Assembly: GCA_016630905.1 (NCBI GenBank) | Contig: WBMQ01000012.1 | Coordinates: 1,302,001-1,366,000, forward strand | Reading direction: 5' to 3' | DNA length: 64,000 nt | From: Capillidium heterosporum | Taxonomy: Eukaryota > Entomophthoromycota > Entomophthoromycetes > Entomophthorales > Capillidiaceae | In this document: in pieces, positions 22,993 to 34,879 of the stretch | Layout of the letters: each line of letters starts with the position of its first letter | Position numbering within the stretch: the first letter of the stretch is position 1 | Made by a program: the position numbers and the translations under genes | The notes under the pieces: model-generated | Database searches by the model: none | Seen by the model: only the letters and a program-made list of their open reading frames with translations | Told to the model about the DNA's origin: nothing

Positions 22993-24385
22993 ATGTCGCA
23001 TGTAACTTTTACCTCCAGTACTAGGTATTAACTGCAGATTAAGAGAGTAGGAGGACGCTGGAAGAACGCCAAAAAGGGAATCCCATTTACGATTATGGTC
23101 GTAGGTAAATTCTACCAAACTTAGCTATTGGAATAATAATATAAAATAGGGGCTTCGGGACTTGGCCGGACTAGTTTCATCAACACCTTATGTGAAAAGG
23201 AAGTTTTGCCACCAAGGGACTACAGTTACATCTCCAAACCCTTCGATACCCAACCAACTGAGCCCTTGAACATCAAAAACTACACAGTTGGTAATTTTTA
23301 ATAGTATTCATCAGCTAATCTATTTAGAAATTGAGGAGGATGGTATGCGGGTAAGTTTGAACATAATTGATACACCCGGGTTTGGTGATAACATTGACAA
23401 CTCCAAATGGTACTTTTATAACTCTATTTTGTATTTATTGTGCTTTTATGCAGCTTCGACAAAATCCTCAATTACGTAGAGATGAAGTATGATGACATCT
23501 TGGCAGAAGAGACCCGTATCAAGCGTAACCCACGTTTCCAGGATAACCGTATCCACGTATTACTGTACTTCATCACTCCAACTGGCCACGGCCTACGTGA
23601 GTTGGATATCGACTTGATGAAGAAGCTGGCTCCTCGCGTCAACATTATCCCCATTATTGGCAAGGCTGATACATTTACAGCTGCCGAATTGAAGGAGTTC
23701 AAAGCACGTGTTATGGAGGATATCGACCACTACCACATCCCTATTTACAACTTCCCTTATGATCCTAATGAAGATGATGAAGATACTATCGAGGAGAATG
23801 AGGAATTGAAGGTACCCCATTTTTTATTTCCATAAAACTTAGTATCCTGTAGAAAATGCTCCCATTTGCAGTCATCAGCCATGAAACGGAAGTTCGCAGC
23901 GGGAAGAACGACTTCCAAAGAGTACGTACCTACCCCTGGGGCGTTATCGATGGTACTTTTAACTACAGCAATATATGCTAATTTTTTCAAGTTGATGACC
24001 CGGAGCTCTGTGATACGGCGAGGTTACGTTTCATGCTCTTCAAGTAAGCCCTTTTAGCAATGTCTACTAACATTTAGTTCCCACATGACCGACCTCAAGC
24101 TGTTAACCCACGACCATCTGTACGAAAACTACCGTACCGAAAAATTGTCACGTACTGGTGAGTATGACGACTACGAGTCCTTTACTATGGAAGATCAGAT
24201 GCGTATCGAAGCCGAGAAGATGCGTATCGAACGTGAAAAGGTATTTTGTTTGGTTGATATAAGCTGATTTTTTCTAGTTGCAACAGGAGCGTGAAGCATT
24301 GGACCGTGAACGTGAGGCTAGTGTCCGTTTAGCCCGTGAGAATGAGGAGAAATTTAAAGCTATGGAGCGTTCCACTTCCCAATAG
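22993..24385 (+). CDS. Septin GTPase
   Basis: Filament-forming GTPase of the bud-neck/septum cortex. Nine exons join in frame to 359 residues: 22993-23001, 23038-23104, 23150-23290, 23328-23409, 23454-23811, 23853-23952, 23992-24043, 24078-24240, 24278-24385. The P-loop is GASGLGRTSF, formed across a splice, with Arg in place of Lys, as I recall for some fungal Cdc3/Cdc12-group septins. The G3 box reads IDTPGFGDN and the G4 box GKAD, within IIPIIGKADTFT. The septin unique element includes YPWGVIDVDDPELCD. A C-terminal charged coiled coil (RIEAEKMRIEREKLQQEREALDRERE) ends the protein. The first exon encodes only MSH and intron 6 ends in AAG. Which septin group it belongs to needs phylogeny. 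Confidence 0.93.
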
Positions 24386-25637
24386 TTGGAAGTTACCTTT
24401 GGGAGCTTGATCTTGATTAATAAACTTATTTTAGTTTACTTTTTTAATAATTGGATTCACTATAAATTCGACTCAATTTGTCATCTATCAAGTAAATGTT
24501 TTTGAAGCTAATGATGGCCTACCTATTTTCTTTACCAGAATGACCAACTAAAATAGGCTAACTATATATATCAATGTAACCTATACCGCTATGTTTCAAT
24601 TTTCATATCTCAATATTGTACTTGGTAATGTCCTGAAGACCTATTTATTGCACTCTGATTTGAATACCAACTTAATAGGCCTGTAAAAGGTATGATGAAT
24701 TTTCAAACTTGCTAATTTCTATATAGCAGTCTGTTTTTATTTATTCAGTTAACTACGATCTATTCAATAATACTATACCTTGCTTAAACTTGGATTCCAT
24801 CAAAATTGAATTCTTAACAAGTCGGCACGCTGGTGGTAGGAGATAGGTAATAGTAGTATTTATTAGATTAAGGCTATAGGTATTCTTAAGCCTATGGTAT
24901 TCAATATAGATAATGCTCTTTTATCAACATATTCTTCAATAAACGAGTAGTGTTTAAAGTAGTATGCTCATCCGAAGGTGTAGATTTAAGTAGAGGAATG
25001 ACTACAGTGCTATATAAAAGGTGCCGGCGTATTGAAGTATTTTACATTCTATTGCACTATGTCTAAATTTTATAGGTAACGAATTTCAATAAAGGATGGT
25101 TTTGGATGCTATGTAAAATCGTTTGAACTTGATAGTTTATATGTTTTGATGAATCAGATAGTGCTGCTTCAGAAATCCACTATTATTCAAATACTTATAG
25201 GTTTACTCAATATACTAATAAGGAGTTTCAATATAAAGTTACTAGTAATTAGGTTTCATATCAGTTGTAGCTAAGATTGTGCATGATGTATTGAATATAA
25301 ACCATTTTTTGAAGGGTTTGAGACTTATAGGAAGGTGAATACCGTCAACTTATAAGAAATATACTAAAGATAATCTTTTATACTTGATTTAAATACTCTA
25401 TAAACGATGTAAGTAAGCTATAGGTTTAATAGCTCTGAGCCTTTTGATATAGAAGATGGTACTAGCCTTTTCAAAAGTATAAAAAATATGTCTATCACCC
25501 CAAATTACTTTTTATTTTCTTTGTCGTAACTTTTAGAATGTGGTAGATCAATCAGTATACAAACGAAAGTTGAACAGTAAAATATAAAAATAGAAAGCTT
25601 AGAAGGACTGTAGTTTACCAAAATCAGTGTACTGTAA
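24386..25637. other. Convergent AT-rich intergenic region
   Basis: About 1.25 kb between two converging 3' ends; no coding exon, RNA gene or repeat recognised. Confidence 0.5.
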
Positions 25638-26376
25638 CTAGACGTCACGTTCAATTACCAAATCAGAGAGATCGGTTTGGGAGCCAGGAACAATGCAGTT
25701 AGGGCTAGCACGGTTGAAGAGTCTTTACAAAACTAATAAATATCATTACCATATAAAAATAGCTTACTCAGGTACACACAAGTAACGGTACTGTTCGGGT
25801 TGAGAGTCCAATTCCAGTAAACTAAAAAGATATAAGTATATATAGTTGAAAAGTTGAAAGAATACCGAATCTTTGCCCGTTCCTGAGCCTGCTTCAGCAA
25901 TTGGATTTGCTTAACTTTGGACTCCTCTTCAGTCTCCATGTGGTAGTCGATCCACTTGGTGATGGGATGTTCACCCTGAGCGAAAAAGTGTGAGTATATT
26001 TGGATTGTTATTTTGTAAATGAAATACCTCTTTGAACATAATGGCGTCAAACTTGAAGTACATGTAGGTGCCGAAAATGAAGGCTAAGCCACGGGTCCAC
26101 CACTTGCTGTTGAAGCCTATATTTGCAAAGAATTTAACATAAAGATGCTAAAGTTCAAAAGTTACCTTCCTCAGGAACTTCAAAGTCATTTTTGGCAGGT
26201 TCAGTCGAGCCAAATCTTTTGGGGATGTAGTTGACACTTGACTTTTTTAAACTTGCAAAGGTCGAAGTCAACTATTGTAAAGGGGTGTTAGTTGATGGAC
26301 TCTATTAAGGTGGATGTTTTGGATATGTATATGTAGGTTGGAATATTACTTTTACTAAAGCTGTAGCCCTCGACAT
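25638..26376 (-). CDS. Probable mitochondrial complex I accessory subunit (17.8-kDa-like)
   Basis: Six exons join in frame to 156 residues: 26376-26350, 26271-26166, 26116-26028, 25975-25866, 25821-25768, 25722-25638. The N-terminus (MSRATALVKLTSTFASLKK) resembles an import signal. A single hydrophobic segment (WWTRGLAFIFGTYMYF) fits one inner-membrane span. A charged stretch and the C-terminal block LFNRASPNCIVPGSQTDLSDL follow. That FNxxSPxxxPxGSQxDL pattern is what I recall for the fungal NADH-ubiquinone oxidoreductase 17.8-kDa subunit. The last intron ends in AAG. The assignment rests on the C-terminal motif and topology and was not checked by search. Confidence 0.68.
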
Positions 26377-27161
26377 GGTTGCAATTCTAATTCAAGGAAA
26401 TTGGGTCTTGGATTGGTTTTGTCAAGATTTTAGAAGATTATCTAAGATAACGGATTTTGGTTCAAGGTGAAGCGTTTTCATTGGATCTTAATTGGAAATG
26501 GAGTTTTATATAGGAATTTCAAAAGTGAAGTTGGAGTTGGAGGATTCATCATTCAAACAAAGTAGGGATATATTTTTAAAGTATTTTGGCAGTGTTTTAC
26601 CCAAGGTATATCGCTTTTAAAATATAGATACTATCCTATATATATATTTAAAACTTAGATTAGCATAGCTAAATATTCTATAAAAGACATGGTTGTTAAA
26701 ATATACTCTAATATTGCCAAACTCAATCTTATAGACCTCCAATTTCATTTATACATAAACTATATGGATAAGGTTGGTTTCCATTTAGAAATATACTAAG
26801 AGGATTGTCCCTTTTGACTACCATCATTATAAAATTAATAACAATATATATTAGCTACAGCTGGGTACTAAGTTTAATATCAAGTGGCAACATCTCTTTA
26901 TACAGGTGGAATGAAGACATAATACGATCAAGGAAAGCTGTTCGCAATAGACTTTTAGTTTAGATTGATAGGTAGCAGCATAGTGAAAAGTCCCAATCAA
27001 CTTTAAAATATTTTCATGGGTTGGACTGTAAATAATATAAAGGTAGAGGATCTCATATACAATTTAGAAACTCTTGAAAAATAAACGAGCTTTAATTGTA
27101 TATCTACATAAACCTATAATTTAATTCTTAACAGCTTGACTTCTTAAAACTTGTAAAAAAT
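26377..27161. other. Intergenic region
   Basis: Holds the promoter of the complex I-like gene and the 3' side of malate dehydrogenase; AT-rich with no other supported feature. Confidence 0.5.
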
Positions 27162-28175
27162 CTAAAGCTTGGACTCATCAGAACCCTTGACAAAGTCAAC
27201 TCCCTTGGTGATAGATTTGCCAAGTTCAACGACGGCATCCTGGACCAACTTCTGCTCGTTAGGTGTCAAAGTGTTAGCAGGAACTCGAATCTTACCTACA
27301 CCTTGTGGTGAGAGTTCGATGTCGTAGGCAAAGTAAGCCAAATCCTTACTGAGGCGCTTAGCTTCACCATGGCAAGTGGGATCAGCCTCCAAGTTGACAT
27401 AAGCGGGTTCGATCAAGTTAGACTTCCCGTTGAAGGCGGCATCGATGAGGGCGTTGGTGAAACGAGCTCCAGCGTGAGCCATAGATAGGGTAGCTGAACC
27501 AGCTCCATCCTTGGCTTTGACAACTTCATCACCACCGTACTGAACGCGGTGAATCAGCTGGTTCAAAGGTTCGCCACTTAATGTGAAGTTGACCTGGGGT
27601 TGGATCTGTGAGAATAGAGGGACGATGGTAGCACCGCTGTGACCACCAATGACGGGGGCTCGAATTTGATGGGGAGGAATCTGGTTACCTAAAGCCTCGG
27701 ATAAGAAGGCCGAAGCACGTACTGAATCCAAAGTGGTGATACCGAAGACACGTTTAGGGTCATAAACCTTAAAGTTCTTCAAAACTTCGCTGACAATAGG
27801 TACCGTAGAGTTGACGGGGTTAGAGATAATCAAGACGAAAGCTTGAGGGCAAAACTTGGCGATGCCGGTAGCTAAATCGCGTACGATACCAGCGTTGATA
27901 CGGAACAAATCGTCTCTAGTCATACCGGGTTTACGAGGAATACCAGCTGGGATGACGACTACGTTTGAACCTTCTAAAGCTTCTTGTAGCTGGTTTGCAC
28001 CCAAGTGCGCCGTTACCTTGGCGGGCGTGTTGATGTGACCGATGTCGGCTGCTACTCCGGGTACGTTGACAATATCATACAGCGAGAGGTGCTTGATACT
28101 GACGTTTAATTTGAGCAAGAGGGATAAAGGTTGTCCGATACCACCGGCGGCTCCTAAAACTGAGACTTTGACCAT
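27162..28175 (-). CDS. MDH3: Malate dehydrogenase, peroxisomal type (C-terminal SKL)
   Basis: NAD-dependent malate/oxaloacetate interconversion. Intronless, 337 residues. The NAD-binding loop GAAGGIGQPLSLLLK comes directly after MVKVSVL, leaving no mitochondrial presequence. Further landmarks: IPAGIPRKPGMTRDDLF, ISNPVNSTVPI, the catalytic region RVFGITTLDSVRA, and GGHSGATIVPLFSQ with the catalytic His. The protein ends SDESKL; the terminal Ser-Lys-Leu is a canonical PTS1 peroxisome signal, absent from cytosolic and mitochondrial isoforms. This predicts a glyoxylate-cycle or beta-oxidation redox-shuttle role, consistent with isocitrate lyase 6 kb away. The frame is uninterrupted. A TATA box lies about 80 bp upstream. 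Confidence 0.95.
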   Translation of the reverse strand: MVKVSVLGAAGGIGQPLSLLLKLNVSIKHLSLYDIVNVPGVAADIGHINTPAKVTAHLGANQLQEALEGSNVVVIPAGIPRKPGMTRDDLFRINAGIVRDLATGIAKFCPQAFVLIISNPVNSTVPIVSEVLKNFKVYDPKRVFGITTLDSVRASAFLSEALGNQIPPHQIRAPVIGGHSGATIVPLFSQIQPQVNFTLSGEPLNQLIHRVQYGGDEVVKAKDGAGSATLSMAHAGARFTNALIDAAFNGKSNLIEPAYVNLEADPTCHGEAKRLSKDLAYFAYDIELSPQGVGKIRVPANTLTPNEQKLVQDAVVELGKSITKGVDFVKGSDESKL

Positions 28176-28254
28176 TTGTAGTTTATAAAAATTTAGGGTT
28201 GGGATTTAAAGTTGAAAGTTGGATGTAAAGGTGAAAGGGAGAGCAATCTAGCAG

Positions 28255-28262
28255 TTTATATA
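28255..28262 (-). promoter_or_regulatory. TATA box of malate dehydrogenase
   Basis: TATATAAA on the minus strand about 80 bp upstream of the MDH start. Confidence 0.55.
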
Positions 28263-29817
28263 GGGTAGGTCAGTTGACTGCTGAAGGTTATACAGTTCCG
28301 TCCAATCAATATGGGGTAGTACGTATGTGTTTCAAACTGAGTTAATTTTTACCAGTTGAAGAGCTAAAATCATACTTTTACTTCAAAGGTTTAGTTGAAA
28401 ACGTTCAATTGACTCTACACCAACCTATCATCTCTACAGTAGACATTAACTATAGGCTAGAATTCTAGCTGATAGCTTATCAAGCTTTCAAAGTTTATCT
28501 AATCAGGTATAGTTTAGGAACTTGCCCATTCGATTCCATGACAACTAAAGTCCACAGTCACCCAAATGTTATTTAAACTGCCATGCATCTCTGATAATCA
28601 ACATCTACTTCCCACAGACGATGGTAATAACCTTCGTCCTTCAATAACACTTGACCTCGGCTATCGAACCTTTAATTTCCTTCTCACGTCTAAAATTCAC
28701 TTCCTACACCCCTTTTTAATTTTTACAGAGTATTTGTCAATTGGACGATTAGCCCTTTTAACTTTAGTAATAGTAGCTGGGAGTCGTCCAGCTGATATGT
28801 GAACAAGTTGCAATCACCGTATAGTTATCTATACAGGGTTTTAGTTTGCAAGGAAACAATATTTCAACATCACCATTTGATTTTCTAAGCGTATATCCCT
28901 TTACAAAGTATAGCAACTTATACGCTGTGCTATTTCATATGGATGTAGCATTACTGAACTTTATCCTTAGAGCTATGTAAATCCAATTTGGAATATGGCA
29001 GTTTAGTTGCTTTTGGTATGAATTGATCGGTTCATACCCTTATTTTTAGCTTTCATTTTTAGCTTTCTATTAGTATATATGTGTATACTCTGGTGATTTT
29101 ACTTTCATAACATGACTAATATTAACGCTAAGTTTTAAATAGTAAGCTGCATATTGAGAGAGGTAGTAATAAACTATGAAAGTAGGCTCCTATGTGATTA
29201 ATTTTAAACAACTATAAGCTTAACATCAATTTATCTCAAAATCTTGAACGTTTACATTTCGCTAGACTCTTATGAATCCAAACACTATATCAAAGTGGAT
29301 TAATAGATACTTTAAAAGAAACATATAGGAGCAATAGTCAGTAAAAAGAATCAGAGGAGGATCTGAAAGTTAGAATAGCATCGCACTTTCAGTTAGCCTT
29401 GAAGCTAAAGGAAATTCAAAATGATTTAAAATAATTGAACTCAGGATTATAAATTTGAAACTCGAATAAACATATTGAAAGGGAGGCCATAAAGAACCGA
29501 ATGGCTTTACAACATCAAGTCAAAGACTGAAGAGTTGTATGGAACTCTGAGACAAAGGTAGAGTCTCCACCCCATCAGCCAAGAAGGACACCACCTTCAC
29601 AAAGAGTCGTTATCACAACTCAATCTCGACACCTTTAACTCAAGATCAGGAAATTTCTCCAAATACACAACTTTGATTGGGTATAAGCCAAATTTACGTA
29701 ACTTTCTAGCCAATAGTTGGTAATCTCTCGCTCAACTTAAAATAATATCACCAGCTAGCAAATTTCAAAAGTAGGTGATTTTGTAGAAGCAGCAGTACCA
29801 CAAAGCAAACAGCACAA
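28263..29817. other. Intergenic region with a coding-like patch
   Basis: Mostly AT-rich. Around 29340-29740 base composition and reading frames become more gene-like (charged, Pro/Gln/Ser-rich stretches on the plus strand) but stops interrupt every frame; possibly a relic of a gene or retroelement gag. Confidence 0.35.
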
Positions 29818-30162
29818 ATGTTAAAGTTGAATTCATTAGTTAAGAGCACAAGAGCACAGCTCCTCAACTTTTCCAAGACTAGGACCAACAAGTTTACCAC
29901 CGACATTCAGCAAGTTACCCAAAAGGATGTCCTACAACTGTATCGCAATTTGCTCAAGTCCAGCAAAAGTATACCAGCTTATAACTTCCAACATTATGCG
30001 CTAAGAAATGTTAAAGATAAGTTCCGGTTGAATAAGGAGGTTCAAGATAAGGAAAAAGTTTTGGAACTTTACAGTAAAGGATTGAATGAGTTGGAAATGG
30101 TAAAACGTCAAGCTACTATTGGGAATATGTTCAAGACTGACAAGTTGGTAATCGAAAGCTAA
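29818..30162 (+). CDS. ISD11: ISD11 / LYRM4 (LYR-motif iron-sulfur assembly factor)
   Basis: Small mitochondrial partner that stabilises the cysteine desulfurase Nfs1 for iron-sulfur cluster synthesis. Intronless, 114 residues. The defining LYR tripeptide is in VLQLYRNLLKSS, followed by AYNFQHYALRNVKDKFR and GLNELEMVKRQATI, which align end to end with the ISD11 family. About 30 extra N-terminal residues (LNSLVKSTRAQLLNFSKTR) are basic and hydroxylated, suggesting a matrix presequence, which many ISD11 proteins lack. Met1 is the only upstream in-frame ATG seen. Confidence 0.88.
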   Translation: MLKLNSLVKSTRAQLLNFSKTRTNKFTTDIQQVTQKDVLQLYRNLLKSSKSIPAYNFQHYALRNVKDKFRLNKEVQDKEKVLELYSKGLNELEMVKRQATIGNMFKTDKLVIES

Positions 30163-31328
30163 AAGGTTGGAAAAGTCAAGCTTTTATTATCCTAGGGATT
30201 GAGGTACTATAAATCTATGGATTATAATTTTCAAGTTTAAGTTTGACATTGATTTACTAGCTATAGCTTTCGTTCTACTTTTACCGATATCTCTATTTTT
30301 CAATTTTAAATATAGTAAGATATAGCTTTTTACTTTGGTATTTTTTAATAAGTTATTAAGATGGATCTTTAATTGAATAGGTTCAAATAGTTTATTATAT
30401 TTCTGTAAATCAACTTTTTATCAAAGTAAGCGACTCTTTAAGCATACCTATCTATGTTTCGAGCAAAGCAGATGCTATTAATACTATTTACTCTACCTTT
30501 ATTTATTTGTTAGATAGCATATAGAAGCCTTGACTCTGTTGTTTTCAATTTACTGCTTTACTAACAAAGATATCCATTGATAAAGTTCTCCTATACGCTT
30601 ATCGATTTATAATGAATACCAATGTACTGCTACGTCTCTATTTAAGATATCTCTCAATTTTAGTTGACTTAATCGCTAGTAGTTAGCTACTGAGTTCAAG
30701 TTGCACTGTAATAATGTTTGGTTTTTCTCTAACTTTTACCATCCAAAGCGTTTACTGTTATAAAAATTACATATTATTCTATACCTGTTTGTTTCCTTTA
30801 CATAAATAGTGCCTTTAGTAGTTGGATGTTAAATCCTAGTCATCAGTTATGCCTGAAACCTTTAGATTTCGATTGCATATAAGTTTTTGGAAGCTAGTAG
30901 ATCTACAATGGTTTATTGTATACCTCGATGTTAAAAATAAGTGTAGATGCATTACTCCTACTTTTCAAGATAAAAGTACCAGTACTTTTTGAAATATAAT
31001 TGGTAAACTTTATTTAAATGTATGTTTTAAAAGTTTTAACCTAGAAATTAAATATACGGTAAACTAATATGAGTATTTACGGGGTATCAAAGTATTAAAA
31101 AACTGGATTCAAACCACTATATATTTCATTGATTTTAGATCAAAATATAGCGTTTTATTCTATCCGAATTTGGAAATTTACGAACAATATTTTAAGAATT
31201 TTAAGCCCGAATTTCCAGCTAAGAGTCGAAATAATAGGAATCATTGTGTGCTATTTGGCAGAAGGGATGACGGTGTATTCTAAAAGTTTGAAATTTCAAC
31301 TTTTATCTCCATTTATCTTAGAAAGCTG
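30163..31328. other. Intergenic region
   Basis: AT-rich DNA upstream of the decayed PKC1 copy. A 66-codon frame at 31129-31329 has no recognisable motif. Nothing else supported. Confidence 0.5.
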
Positions 31329-34300
31329 ATGATGGACTCGCCTACTGCTAGTGCCAATTTAGTAAAGGAAAAGCTTACTCTTTCAAGACTGGGTGGATAA
31401 ATATTCAGACCATGGGATAGCACTATATAAATACCAGCTATGTATGCATTGTTTACCAGCTATTTAATACTCAGTTCTTGCCCGTTTGGTAGTTAAAGGT
31501 AATCCTTTTCTAGTTACATATTAAGTATTTTCCATTCTACGGATTGCTGGTATTTCAATTTAGTTATTTAACGATTAGTTTGCTTTGAATTTAGTAGCAT
31601 CCTTCTTTAACAAACTTAAAGAAATTACTCAAGATTGTACAAGAAGAGTCATTTTTAGAAAAAGCCAAACAAATCTTATCTAAAAGCATCAGCCATGATT
31701 CAATAGTTAATGTCGAACAACAAATTCAACAATACAAACGCAATTTATTATTTTTAAAGTCGGAAAAGGAAAAGGTGAGGCAACATCATCTGTCCCAAGC
31801 TAACTTTAACGCTACCGTCAATTCAGATATCTTATATTTTCATAGTGCCTTTAAATTTGATATTTGTAGGCAATGATTTAATTATAGGAAAATTGAATAT
31901 AGGATCAGAAGGAAATAGTAAAGATTTGGGAACGGGAAAACCTAAGCAGACCGCTCTAGGTAAACTACATTTAGCTTTATCAAATTAATTTTTCAGATTT
32001 GAGAAAGGCGAACTCCAGCTTATCATGTGAACTAGTAGCCTATCGGCTTCAAGAAATAAAATACAAGTTGAATGTCGAAAAGAGTTTAAAGGATGGATAC
32101 TCTCGGCTCCATAGCGTCTATGTCAACGATCCCAATGTCAGCGACAACTGGAGCCAAGTGCAATCCCATTTCGTCGACTCTACTGAGAAATGTCGAATCT
32201 ATGAGCGAGCTCTGGGGAAATATAGAGGTATCAATATTGGTATTTTTAAAGATGACCCCGAGGAAGAAGGTACATTTTACAATCCAGTATCAATATCTTA
32301 ATATAGTGTATGCTAGGTATGGACATGACATGGATAAAACCTGGTATCCGCTGCCCAATGACTGGTTTATTGAGCTTAAAACTCATTTCGGGTCGCTATT
32401 TGGAATCTATGAAAGAGCTGGAAAGCTATGTCGTTATTAAAGTCGACGGTAAAGTGAAAGGGCAGACTAGACCTAGTAAATCGATCGATGGTAGGAGGAG
32501 TTTGTGTTGATGCTAGAAAAGGCTAATGAACTGGAGATTTCTATCTACAATTTACGAAAAGATGGGCCATCGGTACCGATTGGGTTGTTTTGGATGCCCA
32601 TCTCAGAGCTTACTGATGATCAACGTAAGAAGAATGCTTGTAATGGTGGCTGGGCTCCCGTCGATGGCTCCAGTCAAGTGCAGAATTTGATGGCCACATC
32701 TAGCAACGATCTTAATAACCCAAGCTCTCAAGGCACTGAATTGGTTGAAGCCTAGTGAAAAGTTGAACCAGTTGGTGAGCTTTTGATGCAGATGAAATTC
32801 GGTAGCTTGAGGTGGTTTAATAGTTATTAATACTATTTAGCTAAACAGGCCGGTAAGAAGCGTAGAATGTCACGACTTGGACGTCAATATGCTATACGTA
32901 AACCCAAGGAAATTGCCGTTGAGTTACGCGGCCACAAATTCATTACCTGTCAGTTCTATCAAATTATGGCCTGCACCTACTATGACAAGTTTTTAGCCAG
33001 TTCAATGGGTTTCCAATGTCAAGGCACACTTTCTTATAGTAGCCTGTACTTATTTTTTAGACTGTAGATGCTTTTGTCACGAATCATGCACTTCAAAAAT
33101 CGTACTTAAATACATCGCTAGACCCAACTACAAATTGAATATTGAAGAACAGAAGATGAATCTACGATGTCTTATACCCCATCGATTTGAGACAGCTACA
33201 AACCTCATGGCCAAATGGTGTTGTCACTGTGGCTACATAATTCCGTTAAGTAAGGGCAAAGGTAAGCGTTGTACTGAATGCTTTATATTTTGTCATGATG
33301 CTTGCAAAGATCTTATCCCCAACTTCTGTGGCATCAATATGGTGATGGCTTACCAGATGCTCAAAATGGAAAAGGCCAAATCTCAAAGAAATGAAGCCAA
33401 GGCTTTCTCTGGACTTAGTAACAGTGATATTAAATCAGAAGAATCATTATTTAAAAGATATCTAAATTGATTGCTGATATTGACGGCCATCTCGAAGCTT
33501 CTTTTATTGTTGAAGATCAAGTAAACAATTTTATGCTTTATAAAGCATATAAACTAACAAATTACTCATAGGCATCAAGAGTGACTATAAATGACTTTGC
33601 TTTACTTACTGTACTCGGTTGTGGGTCCGTTGGTAAAGTTATTTTGGTTGAAGAGCTTTCAACAAGGAAGCATTACACAATCAAAATCCTCAACAAGAAA
33701 TTTATTCTACAGTCCGGTGAAATTAAGAGGTAAATGATATTCTCGACAGTATGCTCAATCAGTTTAGGATTCAATTGGAGAGACAAGTATTTTTGGCAGT
33801 GAATCATGAGCACCATCCCTTCTTAGTTGACTTACACTCATGCTTCCAGTCGGAAGCCAGTATCTACTTTGTTATGGAGTACATATCAGAAGGTGATCTT
33901 ATGTGGCATATCCAAAGGCAGCAGTTCTCGCAAGCTAGAGCAAGGTAAGTTGATTCCAATTATATAAGTGCACTTAAGTATATACTAAACTGTCGATTTA
34001 GGTTCTATGCTATTGAAGTTGTATTGGCATTGGAGTGCCTCTATCAAAATGACATTATCTGCAGGTAATACTATTATATATTACTTATACTCAGGAGAGC
34101 GCAACTAAATGATATATATCCTAGGGATTTGGAGTTGGAGAGCATTCTCTTAGCTGCTGATAGGCATATAAAGATAGCCGACTATGGTCTCTGTAAAGAG
34201 AACATACCCTATGGTGCCACAGCCATCACTTTCTGTGGTATTTCTGAGTTCATAGCCCCCAAAATTATATAGGAGGAACCTTACGGTCAAGCTGTCAACT

Positions 34301-34879
34301 GGTGGGCGTTTGGTGTTCTGCTCTATCAAATGTTACTAGGAAGGGTAAGTTCAGTTCAAGTGGCTGCAAAACACCAGCATCTTCTAACTCTATATTTAGT
34401 CACCATTCCATGGTGATGACAATGATGAGCTTTTTGACGCCATTAGAGAGGACAACGTAGACTACCCTACCGATTTAACTAGTGCATCCGCTTCCGTTTT
34501 GGCAAATGTACCGTTTTTATAGAAAAGATACTAAAGCAATATAACTACTCATCCGCAACCTTAGCCAAAAGCTTGGAGGTAGACCTAAAGATACTTGTGA
34601 GGTTAAAAGCCATCCCTACTTTGCCGATGTCGTCTGGGAGGATTACTTGCACAAAAGGATAGTTCTTCCACACATACCCATTATTGTAAGCAACCGTTTT
34701 AAACTTAGAACCCATATAGCTTTGCGCTTTAGACTTCAGCTACTGACACCTTCAATTTTGATAAAGAGTTTACCCAGGAACAGCCAACTATCACACCTAC
34801 CAATTCGATCCTGTCCGACACTGACTAACTTGAGTTCCAAGACTCCTCCTATATTGCTGATTGGATCACTTCAAACTAA
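31329..34879 (+). pseudogene. Decayed protein kinase C (PKC1-type) copy
   Basis: The whole Pkc1 domain order is traceable: an N-terminal MDSPTASANLVKEKL, HR1-type coiled coils (about 31620-32250), a C2-like domain (VVIKVDGKVKGQTRPSKS, ANELEISIYNLRKDGPSVPIGLFW), two C1 zinc fingers (GHKFITCQFYQIM..., PHRF...NLMAKWCCHCGYIIPL), a kinase domain (GCGSVGKVILVEE, WWAFGVLLYQMLLG) and a C-terminal tail ending SYIADW. It carries many lesions. An in-frame TAG lies in the activation segment at 34270-34272 and a TAA in the tail at 34826-34828. Frame breaks occur after SKSIDG (about 32490) and around 34500-34560. Catalytic-loop Lys and Asn are lost (RDLELES for RDLKLDN) and APE is APK. Since Pkc1 is normally essential, an intact copy probably exists elsewhere. 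Confidence 0.85.

Noticed and set aside
34270-34828. Reassigned stop codons as explanation for in-frame TAG and TAA in the PKC copy
   Set aside because: All other genes use TAA, TAG and TGA as terminators at expected family ends; the PKC copy also has frameshifts and active-site losses.
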